Below, piece after piece: positions 52,944-61,525 of a stretch of 64,000 bases of DNA. The notes under the pieces were generated by a model. That model saw only the letters and a list, made by a program, of their open reading frames with translations, was not told the DNA's origin and ran no database searches. How positions within the stretch are numbered: position 1 is the stretch's first letter; each line of letters starts with the position of its first letter. The DNA is taken from contig NZ_JANYGQ010000005.1 in NCBI RefSeq assembly GCF_025359345.1, positions 124,001 through 188,000 on the forward strand, read 5' to 3'. The translations under genes and the position numbers were made by a program. Origin of the DNA: Mucilaginibacter sp. (GTDB lineage Bacteria; Bacteroidota; Bacteroidia; Sphingobacteriales; Sphingobacteriaceae).

Positions 52944-53963
52944 ATGAATATAGCTCTTCACCATTTTCGATTGATAGATACTATTTCAAAAGACGGAACC
53001 TTAACCAAAGCGGCAAACACTTTACATTTAACACAGTCCGCGTTAAGCCACCAGTTAAAGGAATTAGAAAAAGAGCTTGAAGTTGAGATATTTAGCCGCC
53101 AGGGTAAAAGGCTGCACTTAACCGACCAGGGGCACCGTTTTTTGCGTACATCTGAAAAAATTCTGGCCGAAATTAAGTCGCTGGAAGAAGACATTAATAA
53201 TTATAAAAACGGAAAAACCGGCAACCTGAGCATCAGCATGCAATGTTATACGGCCTACCATTGGCTGCCCGGCATTATAAAGTATTACAAGAAACAATGG
53301 CCGGACATCAACATCCAGATATTAAGTGATGCCACCCGCCGGCCGCTTGAATACCTGATGAACGGCGACCTCGATATCGGTATTATCCGTACCCAGATGG
53401 TGAATACCAAAATACGTTATGAACCTATTTTTGAGGACAGGTTGGTGGCCGTTATTTGTGGCGACCACCATTTAGCGAAAAAGGAGGTCATCGAGATTGC
53501 AGATTTTCATGGTGAGGAACTAATATTGCCGCTATACGATCCGTCGTACCAGGACACACCGATAATAGAATCGCTGATACAGAGCCAGCATGTAAAGCCT
53601 AAAACGCTGCACCGCATCCATTATACCGATGCAACCATCGAAATGGTTAATGCAGGCCTTGGCATCACCGTTATGGCCGATTGGATTGTTGAACCATACC
53701 TTGCGGGCCGCAATATAGTTGTGAAGCCTTTGCACCACAGCGTGGCCCGCCGCGCCTGGTTTGCGGCTACCTGCAAGCAAACACCGGCCATTCAGAATTT
53801 TCTGGAATGCCTTAAGCTGTATTTCTCAGGCGCTGATATGGACGTGGAAGAAACCGAAAAGAAGCAAATAGTAAACGAGCATGCCATTAAAAAACATGCC
53901 GGAGTTTTGATTGACGCGATGACGGTTAATAGGATACAGGATATCAGGAATTATCAGTATTAG
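52944..53963 (+). CDS. LysR-family transcriptional regulator
   Basis: A 339-residue regulator. The winged HTH (about 5-64) reads FRLIDTISKDGTLTKAANTLHLTQSALSHQLKELEKEL, a textbook LysR reading head; a linker helix and a periplasmic-binding-like sensor (about 92-295) follow. A charged C-terminal extension of about 35 residues is unusual. It is divergent from the TolC-RND-adaptor operon and probably regulates it; an effector is not known. Confidence 0.9.
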   Translation: MNIALHHFRLIDTISKDGTLTKAANTLHLTQSALSHQLKELEKELEVEIFSRQGKRLHLTDQGHRFLRTSEKILAEIKSLEEDINNYKNGKTGNLSISMQCYTAYHWLPGIIKYYKKQWPDINIQILSDATRRPLEYLMNGDLDIGIIRTQMVNTKIRYEPIFEDRLVAVICGDHHLAKKEVIEIADFHGEELILPLYDPSYQDTPIIESLIQSQHVKPKTLHRIHYTDATIEMVNAGLGITVMADWIVEPYLAGRNIVVKPLHHSVARRAWFAATCKQTPAIQNFLECLKLYFSGADMDVEETEKKQIVNEHAIKKHAGVLIDAMTVNRIQDIRNYQY

Positions 53964-54001
53964 GGATTGGAGATCAGAGGTTAGTTGCAAAAATATCAAG
54001 G

Positions 54002-54159
54002 TCGTCATTGCGAGGAACGATCCGCCAGCTGGCGGACTATATAGGACATTCAAAGTACACAATGTTTGTGGGAACCTAAATGCAGTTGATAGGTCTCCAC
54101 AATATTATTGCTCCGCTGATTTGCATGTGCAGAGGTTGCTTCGTTCCTCGCAATGACGA
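54002..54159. repeat. Palindromic repeat element, copy B
   Basis: A 158-bp element with 19-bp perfect termini (54002-54020 and 54141-54159) reading TCGTCATTGCGAGGAACGA. The right arm continues with AGAGGTTGCT as in copy A, but the left arm departs after 19 bp and carries its own small palindrome (TCCGCCAGCTGGCGGA). It ends 25 bases before the GH8 start codon. Confidence 0.82.
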
Positions 54160-54184
54160 TGTAGGATATTTAAGAATTGAATTG

Positions 54185-55387
54185 ATGAAAAAACTTGCGA
54201 TAATATTTCTTCTTTATTCCACTTCCCTCTTCGCCCAATCCCCCGCAAAACCATTCCCCCTACATCAAAAATATTTCCGTGGCACAATCAAGCCAAACCA
54301 TATCACCCAAAGCCAATTGGATAATACGGTAAAAACATTTTACACTCAATGGAAAGCCCGCTTCATCAAACACACACCGGGTAAAGCTGAAGATTTTGTC
54401 TGGTTCGAGAATAAAGACAAAAAGCAATGTGTTTCCGAAGGGCAAGGTTACGGGATGATTATCGTGGCGTTGATGGCTGGTTACGATGCCGGTGCTAAGA
54501 TCACTTACGATAATTTGTTTTACTATGTTAAAGCACATCCAACCGGTAAAAGCAAACATTTAATGGCCTGGGCGCAATATAGTAGTGGCAAAAGTACGGA
54601 TAACACGTCTGCAAGCGACGGCGATATTGATATTGCCTATTCACTTTTATTGGCAAATAAACAATGGGGCAGCAAAGGCAAAATAAATTATCTGGCCGAG
54701 GCAAAAGCTATGATTAACGCAATTATGCAGTACGAAATCAATCATCAAACCTGGTCGGTTTTGTTGAGCGATGGTATAGAAGCAGAGAGCAAGGATTATT
54801 TTGCAACCCGCTCGTCTGATTTTATGCCTGCGCACTTTAAGGCTTTTAAAGATGCAACCGGTGATGCGCGCTGGGACAAAGTTGTGAATGCTGGTTATAA
54901 ACTTTTTACAGCGTTGGAGGATAGATACAGCCCGGATGCCGGGTTGATACCCGATTTCATCGTCAACCTAAATAAAAAACCAAAACCCGCCCTGCCAAAC
55001 TTTTTAGAATCACCCTATGATGGCCTTTACAACTACAACGCCTGCCGCGACCCATGGCGCATAGGTACCGACTACCTCCTAACCGGCGACAAACGCGCCA
55101 AACACATCGCCGATAAAATAAACCGATGGATCAGGAGTACAACTAATAATGACACCTACAATCTGTCCGCCGGTTATACGTTAGCAGGTAACGATATCAA
55201 ACACCGGTATTTTGAGGCACTAAGCTTCGTGGCGCCATTTGCTGTTTCGGCTATGGTGGATAGTAAAAACCAGCTTTGGCTAAACAAGGTATGGGATTAT
55301 TTGGTAGCTTTTAAACTTAAGGATTACGATTATTACGACAACAGCATAAAGCTGATGGATATGATAATTGTATCTGGGAATTATTAG
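54185..55387 (+). CDS. Secreted GH8 glycoside hydrolase
   Basis: A 400-residue enzyme. From the ATG at 54185 it begins with a signal peptide (MKKLAIIFLLYSTSLFAQS); the open frame reaches back to 54080, but that part translates the palindromic repeat and was left out. GH8 marks are the acid glutamate in VSEGQGYGMIIVALMAG and the ASDGDIDIAYSLLLA signature, within an alpha6/alpha6 barrel. GH8 includes endoglucanases, chitosanases, xylanases and reducing-end oligoxylosidases; the substrate cannot be fixed here. Confidence 0.9.
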   Translation: MKKLAIIFLLYSTSLFAQSPAKPFPLHQKYFRGTIKPNHITQSQLDNTVKTFYTQWKARFIKHTPGKAEDFVWFENKDKKQCVSEGQGYGMIIVALMAGYDAGAKITYDNLFYYVKAHPTGKSKHLMAWAQYSSGKSTDNTSASDGDIDIAYSLLLANKQWGSKGKINYLAEAKAMINAIMQYEINHQTWSVLLSDGIEAESKDYFATRSSDFMPAHFKAFKDATGDARWDKVVNAGYKLFTALEDRYSPDAGLIPDFIVNLNKKPKPALPNFLESPYDGLYNYNACRDPWRIGTDYLLTGDKRAKHIADKINRWIRSTTNNDTYNLSAGYTLAGNDIKHRYFEALSFVAPFAVSAMVDSKNQLWLNKVWDYLVAFKLKDYDYYDNSIKLMDMIIVSGNY

Positions 55388-55439
55388 GCGGCCTCAAGCT
55401 AATTATTCATAGCCCTACTGATAGGTTTTTGAGAAAATA

Positions 55440-55462
55440 AAAGTAACCAAATTGGTTACTTT
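55440..55462. promoter_or_regulatory. Operator of the toxin-antitoxin operon
   Basis: A 23-bp odd palindrome with arms AAAGTAACCAA and TTGGTTACTTT around one central A. It lies directly upstream of the -7 box of the higBA genes, where an antitoxin HTH dimer would block transcription. Confidence 0.75.
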
Positions 55463-55465
55463 GTG

Positions 55466-55473
55466 TATATTTG
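55466..55473 (+). promoter_or_regulatory. -7 box of the higBA operon (TATATTTG)
   Basis: Exact TAnnTTTG match, 18 bases before the toxin ATG at 55492 and three bases after the operator. Confidence 0.5.
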
Positions 55474-55491
55474 TTTAAACGATATTATGAG

Positions 55492-55812
55492 ATGAACATT
55501 TACAATCGTAGTTCATTGGTTTCATTTTACGAAAAACACACTGATTGCAAAGAGACATTGGAAAACTGGTACCATGATGTTAAAACAAAATCATGGAGGA
55601 AACCCGGGGACATTACTAAAGATTTCAATACGTCAAGGACAATAAAAAATGACCGGGTGATATTTGGAATCAATTATAATGATTACCGATTGATTGCTGA
55701 AGTAAATTATCAAAAGGGATGGATTTTTATCAAATTTATTGGAACACACGCAGAATACGACAAAATAGACCCAACTACTATTGATTTATTTAAACTTAAA
55801 AAGAAGAATTAG
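55492..55812 (+). CDS. higB: HigB-family toxin (mRNA interferase)
   Basis: A 106-residue HigB-like toxin (PF09907 type). It starts MNIYNRSSLVSFYEKHTDC and shows the DFNTSRTIKNDRVIFGINYNDYRLIAEVNYQKGWIFIKFIGTHAEYDKID core. Such toxins cleave mRNA on the ribosome. The open frame begins at a TTG (55471), but the ATG at 55492 is the conserved start. It precedes its antitoxin by 16 bases, the usual HigBA order. Confidence 0.9.
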   Translation: MNIYNRSSLVSFYEKHTDCKETLENWYHDVKTKSWRKPGDITKDFNTSRTIKNDRVIFGINYNDYRLIAEVNYQKGWIFIKFIGTHAEYDKIDPTTIDLFKLKKKN

Positions 55813-55828
55813 GAGTAATTAACGGATT

Positions 55829-56185
55829 ATGCAACTCAAAATAGTTAAAACAAAAAAAGACTACGAGAAGTCGTTAGAAAGATTTGAAGAAATCTTTCAG
55901 GCTAAAAATGGGTCTGCGGAAAGCGATGAGGCAGATGTACTTGCACTCTTAATTAAAGAGTATGAAGATAGACACTTTGTTATAGATGTACCGAACCCAA
56001 TTGAAGCCATTAAATACAGGATGGAACAGCAAGGTTTGACAAATAAAGACCTTGCCCAAATATTAGGTTTCAAAAGCCGCGTAAGCGACATATTTAAAAA
56101 GAATAGAAAATTAAACCTGGGGATGGTGAGGAAACTTTATCATGAATTAAACATTCCGTTAGAAACTTTGGTGAGAGAATATTAA
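55829..56185 (+). CDS. higA: HigA-family antitoxin, XRE HTH
   Basis: A 118-residue antitoxin. An N-terminal helical part binds the toxin; the C-terminal XRE-type HTH (about 65-115) reads MEQQGLTNKDLAQILGFKSRVSDIFKKNRKL. It neutralises HigB and probably represses the operon through the palindrome at 55440-55462. The stop lies six bases from the 3' end of the convergent amine oxidase gene. Confidence 0.9.
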   Translation: MQLKIVKTKKDYEKSLERFEEIFQAKNGSAESDEADVLALLIKEYEDRHFVIDVPNPIEAIKYRMEQQGLTNKDLAQILGFKSRVSDIFKKNRKLNLGMVRKLYHELNIPLETLVREY

Positions 56186-56191
56186 ATAGGT

Positions 56192-57496
56192 TTAATGCTC
56201 CATCGTTCCATCCGCAACATATAACCCACTTTTCAGAGCAGCCTCAACGGTTCCCATCGCCGGGCCTTCGTACAAATATTCTCCGGCAAAAAAAATGGTG
56301 TTTTCAACGGGTTCATTCAATACTTTCCTGGCATCCGGGGTTCCAACTGTATCGTAGGCATAGCTACCGCGGGTAAATGGGTCAGCAGTCCAGTTGGCGA
56401 TATTGAAGGCTACGAGTTTATCATTCAGTTCATTAATATCCCGTTTAAAAATATTGGCGATAGATTTGAGGGAAAGTTGCAATATTTCTTCGTCCGACGC
56501 ATCTTTCTTTGCGGCAGCAGGCAAACCACCCAGCCAACCGGTTAAAACGGGGCTAAGTTGGGGCGCTTGTGTCCACCAGGTCGGTATTGCCTCGTTTGAT
56601 AACACAAAACCCATATCCTTTAAGCTGACCCCAACCAGGTCTTCAGTTGCCTTATCCTCCCAAAAAGGTGTATCAAACTCAAGCAATACTTTTATTATTG
56701 AACCAAAGCCCATAGCGTTTATAGCATCTTGCTGCTTTTTGATTTCGGGGACAAATGTTATCGCACCTTGTTCATTTTTATCAGCTTGTAAAACACCCAA
56801 AGGCAACGCGATCAATATTTGTGATGCTTCATATTCGGTCTCATCGCTGGTTATTACTTTAACTTTTCCCGGCTGCCAGTGAATTTCTTTTACTATCGAG
56901 TTCAGGCATATTTCGGCGCCATGCGTTTTGCACTCGTCCTCCAGGTATTTTATCATTACACCATAACCGCCTTTAACCCGGTGCTGGGCCTCAAAATCTT
57001 CATTTTCCCACTCTTCCCGCAAAGCGAACGAACTGGCTTTTGCCGGGTCGGCGGTATCATAGCCAGATACAAAACCCGTTACCGCTGTTCTCAATTCTTC
57101 ATTTGCATCGCCCGGAAATTCTTTTTCCAGGAAATCTTTTATGCTGATATCACTCTTTAGCCCGCCCAGTTTTTCAACTACTTTATCCCAGCCCCTAAAT
57201 TCACCTTCCTGGCTGAATTTGCCGTTACTGTAATGCCACATTTCAGCATTTGCTGAATGATACGGGATATCAGCCTCATTTAATAGGTCGAGCGTAACAG
57301 GCAAATCGCCGTGCACAAACTCTGCGCCCAGCTCAGTATTTTTAAAAAACAGTTCGTGGTTAAGGGTATGGATGCGGCCACCACAACGGCTGCGGGCCTC
57401 AAGTACAGTTACTTTTTTGCCGGCTTTTGCTAAAATGCGGGCAGCCATTAAGCCTGTTGCACCTGCGCCAACGATGAGGATATGAGTGTTTTGCAT
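56192..57496 (-). CDS. FAD-dependent amine oxidase family protein
   Basis: A 434-residue flavoprotein. The ATG at 57496 starts directly at the FAD-binding strand (THILIVGAGATGLMAARILAKAGKKVTVLEARSRCGGRI); a longer ORF start at 57544 adds an unlikely tail. The C-terminal FAD motif FFAGEYLYEGPAMGTVEAALKSGLYVA is present. The family oxidises primary amines, polyamines or amino acids and also includes desaturase-like members; the substrate is unknown. No signal peptide. It lies 49 bases downstream of a membrane AraC regulator on the same strand, probably an operon. Confidence 0.88.
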   Translation of the reverse strand: MQNTHILIVGAGATGLMAARILAKAGKKVTVLEARSRCGGRIHTLNHELFFKNTELGAEFVHGDLPVTLDLLNEADIPYHSANAEMWHYSNGKFSQEGEFRGWDKVVEKLGGLKSDISIKDFLEKEFPGDANEELRTAVTGFVSGYDTADPAKASSFALREEWENEDFEAQHRVKGGYGVMIKYLEDECKTHGAEICLNSIVKEIHWQPGKVKVITSDETEYEASQILIALPLGVLQADKNEQGAITFVPEIKKQQDAINAMGFGSIIKVLLEFDTPFWEDKATEDLVGVSLKDMGFVLSNEAIPTWWTQAPQLSPVLTGWLGGLPAAAKKDASDEEILQLSLKSIANIFKRDINELNDKLVAFNIANWTADPFTRGSYAYDTVGTPDARKVLNEPVENTIFFAGEYLYEGPAMGTVEAALKSGLYVADGTMEH

Positions 57497-57545
57497 TGTT
57501 ATTATTAAGTGTGGTAAAGGATATTTTGTTTTAGCAAAAAACATC

Positions 57546-58679
57546 TCACCACCTCGCCCACTGCCCCAACTTCACATATTGTGATGGCGTTATCCCATTC
57601 AATTTTTTAAACGTTTCGTTAAAGGCCGATTTACTGGTAAAACCCACATCCATAGCGATACCAAAAATAGAATGATGGTCGAATTTGGGGTCGTCCAACC
57701 GTTTTTTTACTTCCTCAATCCTATAGTAATTAACTGCCTCGCTGAAAGTTTTGTCCAGGCGTTTATTGATAATTTTTGAAACAACGTTGGACTTCGCATC
57801 AGTTTTTTTGGCCAGCATATCTATCCGCAAATCGGGGTTCATAAATATCTTTTCTTGCTCAAAAAAATACAATATCCTGTTCAGCAGCTCTTCCTCGGTT
57901 TGCTGTTTTATATTGATGGATTTATATTTCTTATCGAAACCTGGCTTTAAAGTGTGCCAATCTGGCAATGCCTGGAAAGCTATGGTATAAATCAATCCAC
58001 CTAAAGCCATGGCATAAATAAAATTGCCGTATACTGTGTAAAGACCGGTTATGCTGATATAAAAGATTATGCCCAGGAAAACAAGCGCAACTAAACTATA
58101 GGTAATGGTTAGCTTTTTAAGCCAGCGCAACCTTTGCTCAATCGGGAATTGAAACTGTTCTGCCGGACTTTTGACTGACTGCAGCATAAAGCGCCTTATC
58201 AGCAGAAAGTAAACCGTGAGGTGCACGAAATAAGTAACAAACCACATGGAGGTTTTCCAGTCCATGTGGCTTTTGCCTTCCATTACAGCATCGATAGTTA
58301 GTACCAAAATACGATCATCTACCGGGTTTTCCTGTCGCCAAATTACTGCCAGCGCCAAAAAGTAGGGCAAAAAATGCAACAAGTGCGTGTACCTGAATTT
58401 AAAATCTGCCGATATAACCGATAAAGTGTACAAGTAAAGCACCGGGCCCTGCAGCAGCAGCATGCCCCGGCCAAGGTTGGTTATGCCATGCCATTTTCGA
58501 TAGAGATACGTTGCCTCGCAAAAGTTGCCGAATTGCACACAAAAGATAACCACCAATAACAGCATCAGCAATTGCCTTGCATTTTGATTGGCTGAGGGTC
58601 TTATAATTAATGATACCAAAAGAAATACACACTGCGACAGGAAGGCAATCAATAATATCGACCACAAGTTAAAATACAT
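57546..58679 (-). CDS. Membrane-anchored AraC-family regulator
   Basis: A 377-residue protein with about seven predicted membrane helices in residues 1-240 and a C-terminal AraC HTH (about 270-375: IDMLAKKTDAKSNVVSKIINKRLDKTF and FGIAMDVGFTSKSAFNETFKKLNGITPSQY). This 7TM-AraC type is common in Bacteroidota and may sense a ligand in or outside the membrane. A TACATTTG box stands at 58704-58711 on the minus strand. It probably controls the amine oxidase gene directly downstream. Confidence 0.88.
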   Translation of the reverse strand: MYFNLWSILLIAFLSQCVFLLVSLIIRPSANQNARQLLMLLLVVIFCVQFGNFCEATYLYRKWHGITNLGRGMLLLQGPVLYLYTLSVISADFKFRYTHLLHFLPYFLALAVIWRQENPVDDRILVLTIDAVMEGKSHMDWKTSMWFVTYFVHLTVYFLLIRRFMLQSVKSPAEQFQFPIEQRLRWLKKLTITYSLVALVFLGIIFYISITGLYTVYGNFIYAMALGGLIYTIAFQALPDWHTLKPGFDKKYKSINIKQQTEEELLNRILYFFEQEKIFMNPDLRIDMLAKKTDAKSNVVSKIINKRLDKTFSEAVNYYRIEEVKKRLDDPKFDHHSIFGIAMDVGFTSKSAFNETFKKLNGITPSQYVKLGQWARW

Positions 58680-58832
58680 AGCTAAATAAGGGGTACGGTA
58701 TTACAAATGTATACCTTTTTGCCGCACCTGCGCTTTAATTTGCCTGCAATTCAACCGCACGATATGAGAAAATATTATTTTGTATTGACGTAGTTCTTCA
58801 ATTATTAATTCTGTGTAAAATCTCTGGCTTAC

Positions 58833-60665
58833 TCAATAAACTTTACGAACAGACTTGGCATTAAAATCAGGCGCGCTCCTTATGGCATTAGCGGGTTTAT
58901 AATTAAATACTTTTTCGTCAAAGCCCTGGTATTGAACAAGCCCGAAACTAATCAGCTTCTGATCGGCCAAACGCAAACCCGTTACACCTAGGAACTTGTT
59001 GAACGATGGCAATTTCACCTTGGTATAGTTACCTGCCGACGGCGAATAAAGCTCCACCTTTAAATCGGTACCAGTTGTATTTTCAAATGAAGCATGGTAA
59101 TAGTCGAATGTTCCGGAAAATGAAGGAACAAAATTACTTAAGCTTGTCCCCGAAACATTGAACGTGGCATCAAAGGTCGGCACCGCATCGGGAATAGAAG
59201 GCCCTGTTGATACCTCTTCATATTCAAATCCCGACTTTAAATAGTAGGAATATAGTTCATATTCCTTAAAAGGCTCTTTAGGATACCTAAGTGTTAAACT
59301 ACCTGTGTGTGTTTGCTGAACATCAAGCAAATAAGAATCGAAATGGACGATGTCGTTTTTGGCATACAATTGTAGGGCAATATCGCTCACAGGCCCTGCC
59401 AGCGTTTTTTCGGCCGGTATCTTGGTAACTTTACTGACATCAACATTAATACCAGCGGTTCCCAATGGGACGTCAAAGAAATTGTAAGTGTACTTGTTGT
59501 TTTTTAAAAGCTGAACGTATAATTTTTCGCCATTATCTATAAAAACATCCGGTTGAAAATTAACTGAATCAGCAATCGAAGAGGCTATCACTCCATACGC
59601 ATTAGTGCTTATTAGAAGCTGGTCGAAACCGGATGTATTTTTTATATACGGCTTTATCGGCACTTTTGTCTGCTGGGGCAAAACGGAATAAAAGCTATTG
59701 TAGGTACTCCCCTTTTTTACCTGCAAATAACCTGTAATATTGGGTTTTGTGTTATCGAGAGGATTGATTATCACAAATACATTTAAACGGCTGCCCAGGT
59801 AAGGCGTTGCCGATACCAGCTTAAATTTAGTTGTACCCAGCACATATTTAGCTTGTCCAAGTATGCTGCCGTTCTCATCGGTAGCTACAAAATAAGCGCT
59901 GCTGCTATGGTTAAAATAATAGTCGTCAGGGTTAACATTAACATTTACCAACGTAGTTGTCTCGGCTGAAACATTTACATAGTTAAACGGTGCAAAAGTA
60001 ACCTGCAGTGAGCCTGATTGTGTCGTAACCGCCACATTGTATTGGCTTAACGCCGCAATAGTAAGATTTTTAACAACCGACTGACCTGTGGTGGCCTCCT
60101 TAAAAATAATGTCGCCCTTCGCGCCGTCTTTCACATAGAGGTAGTAAAAACCGTTTTTTATGCCCATTTTATACTCTTTCCCATCGGGCTGCGCCTTAAA
60201 TACCGGGGTTAAATTGGGCTGGATGAAACCCTGGCTTATGGTTATCAAACCGTCAGTAGTAGTAGCAATAAATGAAACCGCCTGTTTATTCTCCACACTG
60301 TAGCCCGTCAGCTTTGCATTAAAGCGGATAAATGTATCAGCAACCGCAGTCTGGTTTTTTGATGTGAGGGTAATGTTGTAGGTGCCTTTTTTAACAACTT
60401 TGCTATAGCTCACAATACTGGCTACATCGGTGCTGTCTTTAATCGTTGACAATACGGTGCCACCGGCATCGGTATTATCAATCTGAATAATAACTGACCC
60501 GCCCACTACATTTGTCCAGGTACTGTTTGTAAAAGTAGGGTAGGTTATATTTTGAATAGTTATTTCGGGCGTTACAGGAATAACCGGGTCCGGCTTTTTG
60601 TCAGATGGGCTGCATCCGTTCAATATCAATAGCAAAACAGGTATATATGATAAATATCTTTTCAT
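58833..60665 (-). CDS. Large lipoprotein of unknown family (paralogue B)
   Basis: A 610-residue lipoprotein with lipobox LNGC (C18). Its first 230 residues align with the whole 232-residue lipoprotein encoded just upstream: shared landmarks are W-x-x-V-x-GG near residue 50, a KGTYNITL strand, FIRFNAKLTG, TDGLITIS, FYYLYVKDG and LSQYNVAV. The remaining 380 residues are beta-rich with a tail ending FNAKSVRKVY and match no family I recognise. Surface or periplasmic location is likely. It is separated from paralogue A by 20 bases and follows a GH2 gene, so a glycan-related role is possible but unproven. Confidence 0.65.
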   Translation of the reverse strand: MKRYLSYIPVLLLILNGCSPSDKKPDPVIPVTPEITIQNITYPTFTNSTWTNVVGGSVIIQIDNTDAGGTVLSTIKDSTDVASIVSYSKVVKKGTYNITLTSKNQTAVADTFIRFNAKLTGYSVENKQAVSFIATTTDGLITISQGFIQPNLTPVFKAQPDGKEYKMGIKNGFYYLYVKDGAKGDIIFKEATTGQSVVKNLTIAALSQYNVAVTTQSGSLQVTFAPFNYVNVSAETTTLVNVNVNPDDYYFNHSSSAYFVATDENGSILGQAKYVLGTTKFKLVSATPYLGSRLNVFVIINPLDNTKPNITGYLQVKKGSTYNSFYSVLPQQTKVPIKPYIKNTSGFDQLLISTNAYGVIASSIADSVNFQPDVFIDNGEKLYVQLLKNNKYTYNFFDVPLGTAGINVDVSKVTKIPAEKTLAGPVSDIALQLYAKNDIVHFDSYLLDVQQTHTGSLTLRYPKEPFKEYELYSYYLKSGFEYEEVSTGPSIPDAVPTFDATFNVSGTSLSNFVPSFSGTFDYYHASFENTTGTDLKVELYSPSAGNYTKVKLPSFNKFLGVTGLRLADQKLISFGLVQYQGFDEKVFNYKPANAIRSAPDFNAKSVRKVY

Positions 60666-60685
60666 TGTGCGATAGGTTAGCAGTC

Positions 60686-61384
60686 TTACTGAACGTTTGT
60701 TTTTGGGTGGAAGGGATACGATTGAATAACTACTTGTCCTTTCGAATTCGTTTTAAGGGAAGCGTCGAACTGGCTTTTTGCAACTACCGTTATATCCGCT
60801 TTGTAAACGTCTCCTTCAGTGCTGGTAAAAACCAACTGGCCGCTGGTGCTTCCCTTTACATACAAATAGGCATAACCATTGGCGTTACTTAGGTTAGCAA
60901 CCGCTGCACCGGTCGGCTTAAATGTCGGGCTAACTGTTGTATCCAGCAAAGTCCTTTTAATCGTTATCACCCCATCGCTGGCGTCTACGTCCATCCCAAT
61001 AACACCATCGGTGTTGATGTCAACTCCTGTTTTACTGGCGCTAAACCTAACATAGGGCGAAACCACGGCGTCATCAGCTGTGGCAAGGGTTATATCGTAT
61101 TTACCTGCAAACAATTTCCATTGATAGGTTGACAATTTACCTAAATCAATAGTATGGGTTACTGACGATACGGTCATCGTATCGCTTGGGTATTTCGCAT
61201 CGAAAGTAATTGTCGCGTTGCCGCCTAACACCTGTGCCCACGACGAGGAGGAATCTGTAGCAGCATCATTGCCGACGGCTTTGATGGAAATATTATAAGA
61301 TGATTTTTGGATCGATATGTGCTCTTTGGAGCAACTAAAATATGCAAAGGCAATTACACAAAACGTTAAAATCTGTTTTTTCAC
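60686..61384 (-). CDS. Lipoprotein of unknown family (paralogue A)
   Basis: A 232-residue lipoprotein with signal peptide ending YFSC (C18). It consists of one domain shared with the N-terminal third of the next gene: WAQVLGGNATITFD, a GKYDITL strand, YVRFSASKTG, SDGVITIK, GYAYLYVKGS and SQFDASL. All-beta predicted; no enzyme motif. It lies between the GH2 gene and paralogue B on the same strand. Confidence 0.65.
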   Translation of the reverse strand: MKKQILTFCVIAFAYFSCSKEHISIQKSSYNISIKAVGNDAATDSSSSWAQVLGGNATITFDAKYPSDTMTVSSVTHTIDLGKLSTYQWKLFAGKYDITLATADDAVVSPYVRFSASKTGVDINTDGVIGMDVDASDGVITIKRTLLDTTVSPTFKPTGAAVANLSNANGYAYLYVKGSTSGQLVFTSTEGDVYKADITVVAKSQFDASLKTNSKGQVVIQSYPFHPKTNVQ

Positions 61385-61525
61385 TTGTGATGGTTTAGCA
61401 CTGGTCTGACTAATATTATAATTGAGCTGCTAAAGTAGATTATTTTTTAACTAAAAGAATAGTTTTTTTTAAAATATTAAGGCCACGATAAATCGCAGCC
61501 TTATATTTCTATTTATCTCAATTAA

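Noticed and set aside
54080..54184. N-terminal extension of the GH8 ORF
   Set aside because: These codons translate the palindromic repeat; the signal peptide begins at the ATG at 54185.
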